64,000 nt of DNA from Pleurodeles waltl (lineage: Eukaryota > Chordata > Amphibia > Caudata > Salamandridae), in assembly GCF_031143425.1 (NCBI RefSeq), contig NC_090438.1, positions 778,297,138 to 778,361,137 on the forward strand. The letters run 5' to 3'. Both the position numbers and the translations under genes were made by a program. The notes below the pieces were generated by a model. That model saw only the letters and a program-made list of their open reading frames with translations, searched no databases and was not told the DNA's origin. Below, in pieces: positions 1 to 13,099 of this stretch (position 1 is the first letter of the stretch; every line of letters begins with the position of its first letter).

Positions 1-3000
1 CACATAAGTGAGGTATCATTTTTATCGGGAGACTTGGGGGAATGCTGGGTGGAAGGAAATTTGTGGCTCCTCCCAGATTCCAGAACTTTCTGCCACAGAA
101 ATGTGAGGAACATGTGTTTTTTTAGCCAAATTTTGAGGTTTGCAAAGGATTCTGGGTAACAGAACCTGGTCCGAGCAACACAAGTCACCCCATCTTGGAT
201 TCCCCTAGGTCTCTAGATTTCAGAAATGCACAGGTTTGATAGGTTTTCCTAGGTGCCGGCTGAGCTACAGGCCAAAATCTACAGGTAGGCACTTTGCAAA
301 AAACACCTCTGTTTTCTTTCAAAAATTGGATGTGTCCACGTTGCGTTTTGGGTCGTTTGCTGTCGCGGCCGCTAGGCCTACCCACACAAGTGAGGTATCA
401 TTTTTATCGGCAGACTTGGGGGAACGCTGGGTGGAAGGACATTTGTGGCTCCTCTCAGATTCCAGATCTTTCTGCCACAGAAATGTGAGGAACATGTGTT
501 TTTTTAGCCAGATTTTGAGGTTTGCAAAGGATTCTGGGTAACAGAACCTGGTCCGAGCCACACAAGTCACCCCATCTTGGATTCCCCTAGGTCTCTAGAT
601 TTCAGAAATGCACAGGTTTGATAGGTTTCCCTAGGTGCCGGCTGAGCTACAGGCCAAAATCTACAGGTAGGCACTTTGCAAAAAACACCTCTGTTTTCTT
701 TCAAAAATTGGATGTGTCCACGTTGCGTTTTGGGTCGTTTGCTGTCGCGGCCGCTAGGCCTACCCACATAAGTGAGGTATCATTTTTATCGGGAGACTTG
801 GGGGAATGCTGGGTGGAAGGAAATTTGTGGCTCCTCCCAGATTCCAGAACTTTCTGCCACAGAAATGTGAGGAACATGTGTTTTTTTAGCCAAATTTTGA
901 GGTTTGCAAAGGATTCTGGGTAACAGAACCTGGTCCGAGCAACACAAGTCACCCCATCTTGGATTCCCCTAGGTCTCTAGTTTTCAGAAATGCACAGGTT
1001 TGGTAGGTTTTCCTAGGTGCCGGCTGAGCTACAGGCCAAAATCTACAGGTAGGCACTTTGCAAAAAACACCTCTGTTTTCTTTCAAAAATTGGATGTGTC
1101 CACGTTGCGTTTTGGGTCGTTTGCTGTCGCGGCCGCTAGGCCTACCCACACAAGTGAGGTATCATTTTTATCGGCAGACTTGGGGGAACGCTGGGTGGAA
1201 GGACATTTGTGGCTCCTCTCAGATTCCAGATCTTTCTGCCACAGAAATGTGAGGAACATGTGTTTTTTTAGCCAGATTTTGAGGTTTGCAAAGGATTCTG
1301 GGTAACAGAACCTGGTCCGAGCCACACAAGTCACCCCATCTTGGATTCCCCTAGGTCTCTAGATTTCAGAAATGCACAGGTTTGATAGGTTTCCCTAGGT
1401 GCCGGCTGAGCTACAGGCCAAAATCTACAGGTAGGCACTTTGCAAAAAACACCTCTGTTTTCTTTCAAAAATTGGATGTGTCCACGTTGCGTTTTGGGTC
1501 GTTTGCTGTCGCGGCCGCTAGGCCTACCCACATAAGTGAGGTATCATTTTTATCGGGAGACTTGGGGGAATGCTGGGTGGAAGGAAATTTGTGGCTCCTC
1601 CCAGATTCCAGAACTTTCTGCCACAGAAATGTGAGGAACATGTGTTTTTTTAGCCAAATTTTGAGGTTTGCAAAGGATTCTGGGTAACAGAACCTGGTCC
1701 GAGCAACACAAGTCACCCCATCTTGGATTCCCCTAGGTCTCTAGTTTTCAGAAATGCACAGGTTTGGTAGGTTTCCCTAGGTGCCGGCTGAGCTAGAGGC
1801 CAAAATCTACAGATAGGCACTTTGCAAAAAACACCTCTGTTTTCTTTCAAAAAATTTGGATGTGTCCACTTTGCGCTTTGGGGCGTTTCCTGTCGCGGGC
1901 GCTAGGCCTACCTACACAAGTGAGGTATCATTTTTATCGGGAGACTTGGGGGAACGCTGGGTGGAAGGAAATTTGTGGCTCCTCTCAGATTCCACAACTT
2001 TCTGCCACAGAAATGTGAGGAACATGTGTTTTTTTAGAAAATTTTGAGGTTTGCAAAGGATTCTGGGTAACAGAACCTGGTCCGAGCCACACGAGTCACC
2101 CCATCTTGGATTCCCCTAGGTCTCTAGTTTTCAGAAATGCACAGGTTTGGTAGGTTTCCCTAGGTGCCGGCTGAGCTACAGGCCAAAATCTACAGGTAGG
2201 CACTTTGCAAAAAACACCTCTGTTTTCTTTCAAAAAATTGGATGTGTCCACGTTGCGTTTTGGGGTGTCTCCTGTCGCGGCCGCTAGGCCTACCCACACA
2301 AGTGAGGTATCATTTTTATCGGGAGACTTGGGGGAACGCTGGGTGGAAGGAAATTTGTGACTCCTCTCAGATTCCAGAACTTTCTGCCACAGAAATGTGA
2401 GGAACATGTGTTTTTTTAGCCAAATTTTGAGGTTTGCAAAGGATTCTGGGTAACAGAACCTGGTCCGAGCCACACAAGTCACCCCATCTTGGATTCCCCT
2501 AGGTCTCTAGTTTTCAGAAATGCACAGGTTTGGTAGGTTTCCCTAGGTGCTGGCTGAGCTAGAGGCCAAAATCTACAGGTAGGCACTTTGCAAAAAACAC
2601 CTCTGTTTTCTTTCAAATATTTGGATGTGTCCACGTTGCGCTTTGGGGTGTTTCCTGTCACGGGCGCTAGGCCTACCCACACAAGTGAGGTATCATTTTT
2701 ATCGGCAGACTTGGGGGAACGCTGGGTGGAAGGACATTTGTGGCTCCTCTCAGATTCCAGATCTTTCTGCCACAGAAATGTGACGAACATGTGTTTTTTT
2801 AGCCAGATTTTGAGATTTGCAAAGGATTCTGGGTAACAGAACCTGGTCCGAGCCACACAAGTCACCCCATCTTGGATTCCCCTAGGTCTCTAGATTTCAG
2901 AAATGAACAGGTTTGATAGGTTTCCCTAGGTGCCGGCTGAGCTACAGGCCAAAATCTACAGATAGGCACTTTGCAAAAAACACCTCTGTTTTCTTTCAAA

Positions 3001-6000
3001 AATTGGATGTGTCCACGTTGCGTTTTGGGTCGTTTGCTGTCGCGGCCGCTAGGCCTACCCACATAAGTGAGGTATCATTTTTATCGGGAGACTTGGGGGA
3101 ATGCTGGGTGGAAGGAAATTTGTGGATCCTCTCAGATTCCAGAACTTTCTGCCACAGAAATGTGAGGAACATGTGTTGTTTTAGCCAAATTTTGAGGTTT
3201 GCAAAGGATTCTGGGTAACAGAACCTGGTCAGAGCAACACAAGTCACCCCATCTTGGATTCCCCTAGGTCTCTAGTTTTCAGAAATGCACGGGTTTGGTA
3301 GGTTTCCCTAGGTGCCGGCTGAGCTAGAGGCCAAAATCTACAGATAGGCACTTTGCAAAAAACACCTCTGTTTTCTTTCAAAAATTTGGATGTGTCCACT
3401 TTGCGCTTTGGGGCGTTTCCTGTCGCGGGCGCTAGGCCTACCTACACAAGTGAGGTATCATTTTTATTGGGAGACTTGGGGGAACGCTGGGTGGAAGGAA
3501 ATTTGTGGCTCCTCTCAGATTCCAGAACTTTCTGCCACAGAAATGTGAGGAACATGTGTTTTTTTAGAAAATTTTGAGGTTTGCAAAGGATTCTGGGTAA
3601 CAGAACCTGATCCGAGCCACACAAGTCACCCCATCTTGGATTCCCCTAGGTCTCTAGTTTTCAGAAATGCACAGGTTTGGTAGGTTTCCCTAGGTGCCGG
3701 CTGAGCTACAGGCCAAAATCTACAGGTAGGCACTTTGCAAAAAACACCTCTGTTTTCTTTCAAAAAATTGGATGTGTCCACGTTGCGTTTTGGGGTGTCT
3801 CCTGTCGCGGCCGCTAGGCCTACCCACACAAGTGAGGTATCATTTTTATCGGGAGACTTGGGGGAACGCTGGGTGGAAGGAAATTTGTGGCTCCTCTCAG
3901 ATTCCAGAACTTTCTGCCACAGAAATGTGAAGAACATGTGTTTTTTTAGCCAAATTTTGAGGTTTGCAAAGGATTCTTGGTAACAGAACCTGGTCCGAGC
4001 CACACAAGTCACCCCATCTTGGATTCCCCTAGGTCTCTAGTTTTCAGAAATGCACAGGTTTGGTAGGTTTCCCTAGGTGCCGGCTGAGCCAGAGGACAAA
4101 ATCTACAGGTAGGCACTTTGCAAAAAACACCTCTGTTTTCTTTCAAAAATGTGGATGTGTCCACGTTGCGCTTTGGGGCGTTTCCTGTCGCGGGCGCTAG
4201 GCCTACCCACACTGGTGAGGTATCATTTTTATCGGGAGACTTGGGGGAACGCTGGGTGGAAGGAAATTTGTGGCTCCTCTCAGATTCCAGATCTTTCTGC
4301 CACAGAAATGTGAGGAACATGTGTTTTTTTAGCCAAATTTTGAGGTTTGCAAAGGATTCTGGGTAACAGAACCTGGTCCGAGCCACACAAGTCACCCCAT
4401 CTTGGATTCCCCTAGGTCTCTAGTTTTCAGAAATGCACAGGTTTGGTAGGTTTCCCTAGGTGCCGGTTGAGCTACAGGCCAAAATCTACAGGTAGGCACT
4501 TTGCAAAAAACACCTCTGTTTTCTTTCAAAAATTTGGATGTGTCCACGTTGCGTTTTGGGTCGCGTGCTGTCATGGCCGCTAGGCCTACCCACATAAGTG
4601 AAGTATCATTTTTATCGGGAGACGTGGGGGAATGCTGGGTGGAAGGAAATTTCTGGCTCCTCTCAGATTCCAGAACTTTCTGCCACAGAAATGTGAGGAA
4701 CATGTGTTTTTTTAGCCAAATTTTGAGGTTTGCAAAGGATTCTGGGTAACAGAACCTGGTCCAAGCCACACAAGTCACCCCATCTTGGATTCCCCTAGGT
4801 CTCTAGTTTTCAGAAATGCACAGGTTTGGTAGGTTTCCCTAGGTGCCGGCTGAGCTAGAGGCCAAAATCTACAGGTAGGCACTTTGCAAAAAACACCTCT
4901 GTTTTCTTTCAAAAATTTGGATGTGTCCACGTTGCGCTTTGGGGCGTTTCCTGTCGCGGGCGCTAGGCCTACCCACACAAGTGAGGTATCATTTTTATCG
5001 GCAGACTTGGGGGAATGCTGGGTGGAAGGACATTTGTGGCTCCTCTCAGATTCCAGAACTTTCTGCCACAGAAATGTGAGGAACATGTGTTTTTTTAGCC
5101 AAATTTTGAGGTTTGCAAAGGATTCTGAGTAACAGAACCTGGTCCGAGCCACACAAGTCACCCCATCTTGGATTCCCCTAGGTCTCTAGTTTTCAGAAAT
5201 GCACAGGTTTGGTAGGTTTCCCTAGGTGCCGCCTGAGCTAGAAGCCAAAATCTACAGGTAGGCACTTTGCAAAAAACACCTCTGTTTTCTTTCAAAAATT
5301 TGGATGTGTCCACGTTGCGTTTTGGGGCGTCTCCTGTCGCGGCAGCTAGGCCTACCCACACAAGTGAGGTATCATTTTTATCGGGAGACTTGGGGGAACG
5401 CTGGGTGGAAGGAAATTTGTGGCTCCTCTCAGATTCCATAACTTTCTGCCACAGAAATGTGAGGAAAATGTGTTTTTTTAGCCAAATTTTGAGGTTTGCA
5501 AAGGATTCTGGGTAACAGAACCTGGTCCGAGCCACACAAGTCACCCCATCTTGGATTCCCCTAGGTCTCTAGTTTTCAGAAATGCACAGGTTTGGTAGGT
5601 TTCCCTAGGTGCCGGCTGAGCTAGAGGCCAAAATCTACAGGTAGGCACTTTGCAAAAAACACCTCTGTTTTCTTTCAAAAATGTGGATGTGTCCACGTTG
5701 CGCTTTGGGGCGTTTCCTGTCGCGGGCGCTAGGCCTACCCACACTGGTGAGGTATCATTTTTATCGGGAGACTTGGGGGAACGCTGGGTGGAAGGAAATT
5801 TGTGGCTCCTCTCAGATTCCAGAACTTTCTGCCACAGAAATGTGAGGAACATGTGTTTTTTTAGCCAAATTTTGAGGTTTGCAAAGGATTCTGGGTAACA
5901 GAACCTGGTCCGAGCCACACAAGTCACCCCATCTTGGATTCCCCTAGGTCTCTAGTTTTCAGAAATGCACAGGTTTGGTAGGTTTCCCTAGGTGTCGGCT

Positions 6001-9000
6001 GAGCTACAGGCCAAAATCTACAGGTAGGCACTTTGCAAAAAACACCTCTGTTTTCTTTCAAAAAATGGGATGTGTCCACGTTGCGTTTTGGGGCATCTCC
6101 TGTCGCGGCCGCTAGTCCTACCCACACAAGTGAGGTATAATTTTTATCGGGAGACTTGGGGGAACGCTGGGTGGAAGGAAATTTGTGCCTCCTCTCAGAT
6201 TCCAGAACTTTCTGCCACAGAAATGTGAGGAACATGTGTTTTTTTAGCCAAATTTTCAGGTTTGCAAAGGATTCTGGGTAACAGAACCTGGTCCGAGCCA
6301 CACAAGTCACCCCATCTTGGATTCCCCTAGGTCTCTAGTTTTCAGAAATGCACAGGTTTGGTAGGTTTCCCTAGGTGCCGGCTGAGCTAGAGGCCAAAAT
6401 CTACAGGTAGGCACTTTGCAAAAAACACCTCTGTTTTCTTTAAAAATCTGTATGTGTCCACGTTGCCCTTTGGGGCGTTTCCTGTCGCGGGCGCTAGGCC
6501 TACCCACACAAGTGAGGTATCATTTTTATCGGGAGACTTGGGGGAACGCTGGGTGGAAGAAAATTTGTGACTCCTCTCAGATTCAAGAACTTTCTGCCAC
6601 AGAAATGTGAGGAACATGTGTTTCTTTAGCCAGATTTTGAGGTTTGCAAAGGATTCTGGGTAACAGAACCTGGTCCGAGCCACACAAGTCACCCCATCTT
6701 GGATTCCCCTAGGTCTCTAGTTTTCAGAAATGCACAGGTTTGGTAGGTTTCCCTAGGTGCTGGCTGAGCTAGAGGCCAAAATCTACAGGTAGGCACTTTG
6801 CAAAAAACAGCTCTGTTTTCTTTCAAAAAATTGGATGTGTCAACGTTGCGTTTTGGGGCGTGTCCTGTCGCGGCCGCTAGGCCTACCCACACAAGTGAGG
6901 TTTCATTTTTATCGGGAGACTTGGGGGAATGCTGGGTGGAAGGAAATTTGTGGCTCCTCTCAGATTCCAGAACTTTCTGCCACAGAAATGTGAGGAACAT
7001 GTGTTTTTTTAGCCAAATTTTGAGGTTTGCAAAGGATTCTGGGTAACAGAACCTGGTCCGAGCCACACAAGTCACCCCATCTTGGATTCCCCTAGGTCTC
7101 TAGTTTTCAGAAATGCACAGGTTTGGTAGGTTTCCCCAGGTGCCGGCTGAGCTAGAGGCCCAAATCTACAGGTAGGCACTTTGCAAAAAACACCTCTGTT
7201 TTCTTTCAAAAATTTGGATGTGTCCACGTTGCGCTTTGGTGCTTTTCCTGTCGCGGGCGCTAGGCCTACCCACACAAGTGAGGTATCATTTTTATCGGGA
7301 GACTTGGGGGAACGCTGGGTGGAAGGAAATTTGTGGCTCCTCTCAGGTTCCAGAACTTTCTGCCGCAGAAATGTGAGGAACATGTGTTTTTTTAGCCAAA
7401 TTTTGAGGTTTGCAAAGGATTCTGGGTAACCGAACCTGGTCCGAGCCACACAAGTCACCCCATCTTGGATTCCCCTAGGTCTCTAGTTTTCAGAAATGCA
7501 CAGGTGTGCTAGGTTTCCCTAGGTGCAGGCTGAAGTAGAGGCCAAAATCTACAGGTAGGCACTTTCCAAAAAACACCTCTGTTTTCTTTAAAAAATTTGG
7601 ATGTGCCCACGTTGCGCTTTGGGGCGTCTCCTGTCGCGGCCGCTAGGCCTACCCACACAAGTGAGGTTTCATTTTTATTGGGAGACTTGGGGGAATGCTG
7701 GGTGGAAGGAAATTTGTGGCTCCTCCCAGATTCCAGAACTTTCTGCCACAGAAATGTGAGGAACATGTGTTTTTTTAGCCAAATTTTGAGGTTTGCAAAG
7801 GATTCTGGGTAACAGAACCTGGTCCGAGCCACACAAGTCACCCCATCTTGGATTCCCCTAGGTCTCTAGTTTTCAGAAATGCACAGGTTTGGTAGGTTTC
7901 CCTAGGTGCCGGCTGAGCTAGAGGCCCAAATCTACAGGTAGGCACTTTGCAAAAAACACCTCTGTTTTCTTTCAAAAATTTGGATGTGTCCACGTTGCGC
8001 TTTGGGGCTTTTCCTGTCGCGGGCGCTAGGCCTACCCACACAAGTGAGGTATCATTTTTATCGGGAGACTAGGGGGAACGCTGGGTGGAAGGAAATTTGT
8101 GGCTCCTCTCAGATTCCAGAACTTTCTGCCACAGAAATGTGAGGAACATGTGTTTTTTTAGCCAAATTTTGAGGTTTGCAAAGGATTCTGGGTAACAGAA
8201 CCTGGTCCGAGCCACACAAGTCACCCCATCTTGGATTCCCCTAGGTCTCTAGTTTTCAGAAATGCACAGGTTTGGTAGGTTTTCCTAGGTGCCGGCTGAG
8301 CTACTGGCCAAAATCTACAGGTAGGCACTTTGCAAAAAACACCTCTGTTTTCTTTAAAAAATGTGGATGTGTCCACGTTGAGTTTTGGGGCGTGTGCTGT
8401 CGCGGCCGCTAGGCCTACCCACATAAGTGAGGTATCATTTTTATCGGGAGACTTGGGGGAATGCTGGGTGGAAGGAAATTTGTGGCTCCTCTCAGATTCC
8501 AGAACTTTCTGCCACAGAAATGTGAGGAACATGTGTTTTTTTAGCCAAATTTTGAGGTTTGCAAAGGATTCTGGGTAACAGAACCTGGTCCGAGCCACAC
8601 AAGTCACCCCATCTTGGATTCCCCTGTGTCTCTAGTTTTCAGAAATGCACAGGTTTGGTAGGTTTCCCTAGGTGCCGGCTGAGCTAGAGGCCAAAATCTA
8701 CAGGTAGGCACTTTGCAAAAAACACCTCTGTTTTCTTTCAAAAATTTGGATGTGTCCACGTTGCACTTTGGGGCGTTTCCTGTCGCGGGCGCTAGGCCTA
8801 CCCACACAAGTGAGGTATCATTTTTATCGGGAGACTTGGGGGAACGCTGGGTTGAAGGAAATTTGTGACTCCTCTCAGATTCCAGAACTTTCTGCCACAG
8901 AAATGTGAGGAACATGTGTTTTTTTAGCCAAATTTTGAGGTTTGCAAAGGATTCTGGGTAACAGAACCTGGTCCGAGCCACACAAGTCACCCCATCTTGG

Positions 9001-10356
9001 ATTCCCCTAGGTCTCTAGTTTTCAGAAATGCACAGGTTTGGTAGGTTTCCCTAGGTGCCGGCTGAGCTAGAAGCCCAAATCTACAGGTAGGCACTTTGCA
9101 AAAAACAGCTCTGTTTTCTTTCAAAAAATGGGATGTGTCCACGTTGCGTTTTGGGGCGCGTCCTGTCGCGGCCGCTAGGCCTACCCACACAAGTGAGGTA
9201 TAATTTTTATCGGGAGACTTGGGGGAACGCTGGGAGGAAGGAAATTTGTGGCTCCTCTCAGATTCCAGAACTTTCTGCCACAGAAATGTGAGGAACATGT
9301 GTTTTTTTAGCCAAATTTTGAGATTTGCAAAGGATTCTGGGTAACAGAACCTGGTCCGAGCCATACAAGTCACCCCATCTTGGATTCCCTTAGGTCTCTA
9401 GTTTTCAGAAATGCACAGGTTTGGTAGGTTTCCCTAGGTGCCGGCTGAGCTAGAGGCCAAAATCTACAGGTAGGCACTTTGCAAAAAACACCTCTGTTTT
9501 CTTTAAAAAATTTGGATGTGTCCACGTTGCGCTTTGGGGCGTTTCCTGTGGCGGGCACTAGGCCTACCCACACAAGTGAGGTATCATTTTTATCGGGAGA
9601 CTTGGAGGAACCCTGGGTGGAAGGAAATTTGTGGCTCCTCTCAGATTCCAGAACTTTCTGCCACAGAAATGTGAGGAACATGTGTTTTTTTAGCCAAATT
9701 TTCAGGTTTGCAAAGGATTCTGGGTAACAGAACCTGGTCCGAGCCACACAAGTCACCCCATCTTGGATTCCCCTAGGTCTCTAGTTTTCAGAAATGCACA
9801 GGTTTGGTAGGTTTCCCTAGGTGCCGGCTGAGCTAGAGGCCAAAATCTACAGGTAGGCACTTTGCTAAAAACAGCTCTGTTTTCTGTGATGTGTCCACGT
9901 TGTGTTTTGGGGCATATCCTGTCGCGGGCGCTAGGCCTACCCACACAAGTGAGGTACCATTTTTATCGGGAGACTTGGGGGAGCGCTGGGTGGAAGGAAA
10001 TTTGTGGCTCCTCTCAGATTCCAGAACTTTCTGTCACCGAAATATGAGGAAAATGTGTTTTTTTAGCCAAAATGTGAGGTTTGCAAAGGATTCTGGGTAA
10101 CAGAACCTGGTCAGAGCCCCACAAGTCACCCCATCTTGGATTCCCCTAGGTCTCTAGTTTTCAAAAATGCACAGGTTTGGTAAGTTTCCCTAGGTGCCGG
10201 CTGAGCTACAGGCCAAAACTACAGGTAGGCACTTTGCTAAAAACAGCTCTGTTTTTTGTGATGTGTCCACGTTGTGTTTTGGGGCATATCCTGTCGCGGG
10301 CGCTAGGCCTACCCACACAAGTGAGGTATCATTTTTATCGGGAGACTTGGGGGAAC
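1..10356. repeat. Tandem satellite array, ~382/383 bp monomer, about 27 copies
   Basis: The landmark sequences (AAAACACCTCTGTTTTCTTT, GTCACCCCATCTTGGATTCC, GAGGTATCATTTTTATCGGG) recur every 382 bp over the first four units and every 383 bp afterwards. The array is already under way at base 1. The last two monomers (from about 9750) are more diverged and carry a short deletion after CTCTGTTTTCTG. The array stops inside a monomer at about 10356, where an unrelated element arm begins. Monomers differ at scattered positions and fall into types, for example ACATAAGTGAGG with GAATGCTGG versus ACACAAGTGAGG with GAACGCTGG. The many short open frames on both strands repeat with the monomer and are not treated as genes. 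Confidence 0.97.
949..4008. repeat. Higher-order repeat: two ~1.53 kb four-monomer blocks
   Basis: Blocks 949-2478 and 2479-4008 repeat the same order of monomer types. The first monomer has GCAGACTTGGG and GGACATTTG, the second has ACATAAGTGAGG and GAATGCTGG, and the third shares a small deletion (TTTTTTTAGAAAATTTTGAG, missing GCCA). The fourth shares GGGTGTCTCCTGTCGCGG. The monomers with ACACTGGTGAGG at about 4009 and 5541 are also four units apart, so the period extends further. The first units (1-1713) additionally form a 764 bp alternating dimer. This pattern implies homogenisation by unequal exchange of multi-monomer blocks. Confidence 0.8.
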
Positions 10357-11429
10357 ATAGAATAGCAAAACAAGTGTTATTGCCCCTTGTCTTTCTCTAC
10401 ATTTTTCCCTTCCAAATGTAAGACAGTGTGTAAAAAAGACGTCTATTTGAGAAATGCCCTGTAATTCACATGCTAGTATGGGCACCCCGGAATTCAGAGA
10501 TGTGCAAATAACCTTTGCTTCTCAACACCTTATCTTGTGCCCATTTTGGAAATACAAAGGTTTTCTTGATAGCTATTTTTTACTCTTTATATTTCAGCAA
10601 ATGAATTGCTGTATGCCCTGGATAGAATGAAAACCCACTGCAGGGTGCAGGTCATTTATTGGCTCTGGGTACCGAGAGTTCTTGATGAACCTACAAGCCC
10701 TATATATCCCCGCAACCAAAAGAGTCCAGCAGACGTAACGGTATATTGCTTTCGAAAATCTGACATTGCAGGAAAAAGTTACAGAGTAAAACTTAGAGAA
10801 AAATTGATGTTTTTTTCACCTCAATTTCAATATTTTTCTTTTTCAGTTGTTATTTTCTGTAGGAAACCCTTATAGGATCTACATAAATTACCCCTTGATG
10901 AATTCAGAATTTTGTCTACTTTTCAGAAATGTTGCGGTTTCTGGGATCCAGTGTTGGTTTCATGCCCATTTCTGTCACTGACTGGAAGGAGGCTGAAAGC
11001 ACAAAAAATCGTAAAAATGGGGTATGTCCCAGTAAAATGCCAAAACTGTGTTGAAAAATTGGGTTTTCTGATTCAAGTCTGCCTGTTCCTGAAAGCTGGG
11101 AAGCTGGTGATTTTAGCACCGCAAACCCTTTGTTGATGCCCTTTTCAGGGAAAAACCACAAGCCTTCTTCTGCAGCCCCTTTTTTCCAATTTTTTTGAAA
11201 AAAACGAAATTTTCACTGTATTTTGGTTAATTTCCTGGCCTCCTTCTGGGGAACCCACAAAGTCTGGGTACCTCTAGAATCCCTAGGATGTTGGAAAAAA
11301 ATGACGCAAATTTGGCGTGAGTAGCTTATGTGAACAAAAAGTTATTAGGGCCTAAGCGCGAACTGCTCCAAATAGCCAAAAAAAGGCTCGGCACAGGAGG
11401 GGGAAAAGGCCTGGCAGCAAAGGGGTTAA
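10357..11429 (-). mobile_element. Single-copy arm of the satellite-bearing interspersed element (copy A), ending in TTAA
   Basis: This stretch follows the satellite directly and is the inverted homologue of 44215-45240. Shared landmarks include CTGTAATTCAC, GGCTCTGGGTACC, TCACTGACTGGAAGGAGGCT and CCTGGCAGCAAAGGGGTTAA. It ends at 11426-11429 in TTAA with GGGG just inside, matching TTAA-CCCC at 44215-44222 in the other copy. The shared boundary in two unrelated locations shows that this is an element end. The TTAA plus CCC-type terminus resembles piggyBac-type elements, but no transposase is visible. I do not recognise any protein in it. Confidence 0.75.
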
Positions 11430-11453
11430 TAGTATTAATGTTTAGTAAACTTA

Positions 11454-11476
11454 GGCCCTCATTACCACCCTGGCGG
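11454..11476 (+). repeat. Harbinger left terminal inverted repeat
   Basis: It starts GGCCCTCATTA, the inverse of the right end, with TTA immediately outside. GGCGGT motifs just inside (11471 onward) recur several times in both orientations, a possible transposase or Myb binding array. Confidence 0.85.
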
Positions 11477-11915
11477 TGGGTGATAAAGTGGCGGTAATAC
11501 CGCCAACAGGCTGGCGGTAAGTACCACCAAATTATGACCATGGCGATGATATCTCCGATAGACAGCCAATGTACCACACCAACTGCTAGGGCGGAAACAA
11601 TAGCCACCACGGCAGTAACCGCCTACAGCCAGGTGGAAGTCAAAGTTCCGCCCCCACCATATTAAGACCCTGCAATCTGCCAACTTTTCCGGGGAGGTAC
11701 CAACGTCAACTAAAGCCTGGCGGAAACAGAGCTCAGAAGTGAAAGGACTCACCATTGGAGACAAAGGGAAGAACCACGCCACCATGGAACCCGAACTGCA
11801 AGTTTTTCCGATGATCTTCTACGTGATGCTTCACCTGGAACACCAACGCAGACGAAGACGACAACGGTGAGTACAGCTGCCTAGCACACAAGGGGGGGTG
11901 GGAGGAAACTAACAG

Positions 11916-11963
11916 TGACACACACACGCACCACACACACCCGACACACACACACCACATACA
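11916..11963. repeat. CA-rich simple repeat
   Basis: Imperfect (CA)n tract with CGCACC and CCGACA interruptions, lying inside the left part of the Harbinger element. Confidence 0.8.
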
Positions 11964-12287
11964 CAACCAGCTGCACAAGAAAAAACAATTTGACCCCAAA
12001 CATCGGCAGAATGATGCAAGGACAACAGGAATTGACGAAAGTGATTGTAATCAGTTAAACATCAAAATAAACAATCCAATTTGGTCATGAAACAGATATG
12101 TACACTTGTATAGAAAAGGGACACTATCCAGTCCAAAGTTCAAAGTGCCCACATGGACACAGGGCACAGTCCAAGGCCCAACTCAAATCCTGAGGACATC
12201 CGGATAGAACACTGCAGGGGCATCAGTTTGCAATAGGCAGGCACCTCAGGGGTAGGGTGGGCACCGTAGCTGGATGCAGGAACAAGC

Positions 12288-12480
12288 CCACTGGTTCTAG
12301 AGGGGGCAACATGCCCATTGCTTTGTCCTGGGGAGTGCCAGGCCACAGTCTCTCAAGTGGATGTCTTGCCCACTGGTTCTGGAGGGGGCAACATGCCCAT
12401 TGCTTTGTCCTGGGGAGTGCAAGGCCACAGTCTCTGGAGTGGGTGACTTGCCCACTGGTTCTGGAGGGGGCAGCCCGTAC
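12288..12480. repeat. 82 bp minisatellite, ~2.4 copies
   Basis: CCACTGGTTCT recurs at 12288, 12370 and 12452, exactly 82 bp apart, with GGCCACAGTCTCT and CCCATTGCTTTGTCCTGGGG repeating in phase. It lies downstream of the coding-like repeats of the adjacent Myb-like gene on the - strand. Because 82 is not a multiple of three, this part is unlikely to be coding. Confidence 0.85.
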
Positions 12481-12539
12481 AGCAGCCCCTGAAGGGTGGA
12501 CTACATGGCGTCCGCCGGCGGGGATGGCTGCATGGTGGT

Positions 12540-12935
12540 AGTGTTTGGGGGGGTGCTCCTGGGCAGCCCCTGCAATCTGTGATGGCTGCATGCTGGTGGT
12601 GTTTGGGGGAGGCCCCTGGGCAGCCCCTGCACACTGTGATGGCCACATGCTGGTGGTGTTTGGGGGAGGCTCCTGGGCAGCCCCTGCACTCTGTGATGGC
12701 TGCCTGCTAGTGGTGTTTGGGGGAGGCTCCTAGGCAGCCCCTGCACTCTGTGATGGCTGTATGCTGGAGGTGTTTTGGGGAGGCTCCAGGGCAGCACCTG
12801 CACTCTGTGATGGCTGCATGCTGGTGGTGGTTGGTGGAGGCTCCTTGGCAGCCCCTGCACTCTGTGATGGCTGCATGCTAATGGTGGTTGGGGAAGGCTC
12901 TTGGGCAGCCCCTGCACTGTGATGGCAGCACATCC
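12540..12935 (-). repeat. 57 bp minisatellite encoding a 19-residue repeat
   Basis: TGTGATGG recurs at 12578, 12635, 12692, 12749, 12806 and 12863 (57 bp steps), then at 12918. On the - strand each unit can encode 19 residues, such as SMQPSQSAGAAKEPPPTTT, so the period preserves the frame. It lies in the C-terminal part of the Myb-like gene. Confidence 0.88.
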
Positions 12936-13099
12936 ACAGCTGGCGGTGGGGGCCCTGTGACAGCTGCTGGTGGTGGCGGTGTTTGCCTGACAGCTTCCGC
13001 TGGTGTAGAGTGCCTCTTCTCCTCCTGGTCATGGTTTGGGGATCCCTTACCTTCCTGGCATGGGTGGATGGGCTCTTCCCCTCGCTGCCTGGTGCTGCA

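Noticed and set aside
2096..9756. Chain of ~128-codon open frames, one per satellite monomer on -, overlapping end to end
   Set aside because: They recur because the monomer recurs. Each begins with GTG rather than ATG, and equally repetitive frames exist on +. No domain is recognisable.
1..10356. CRISPR-like array
   Set aside because: There are no short repeats alternating with unique spacers; the whole 383 bp unit repeats, in a eukaryotic setting.
10606..10875. 89-codon open frame in the element arm
   Set aside because: The homologous arm at 44901-45086 breaks the frame and there is no recognisable motif, so it is probably non-coding.
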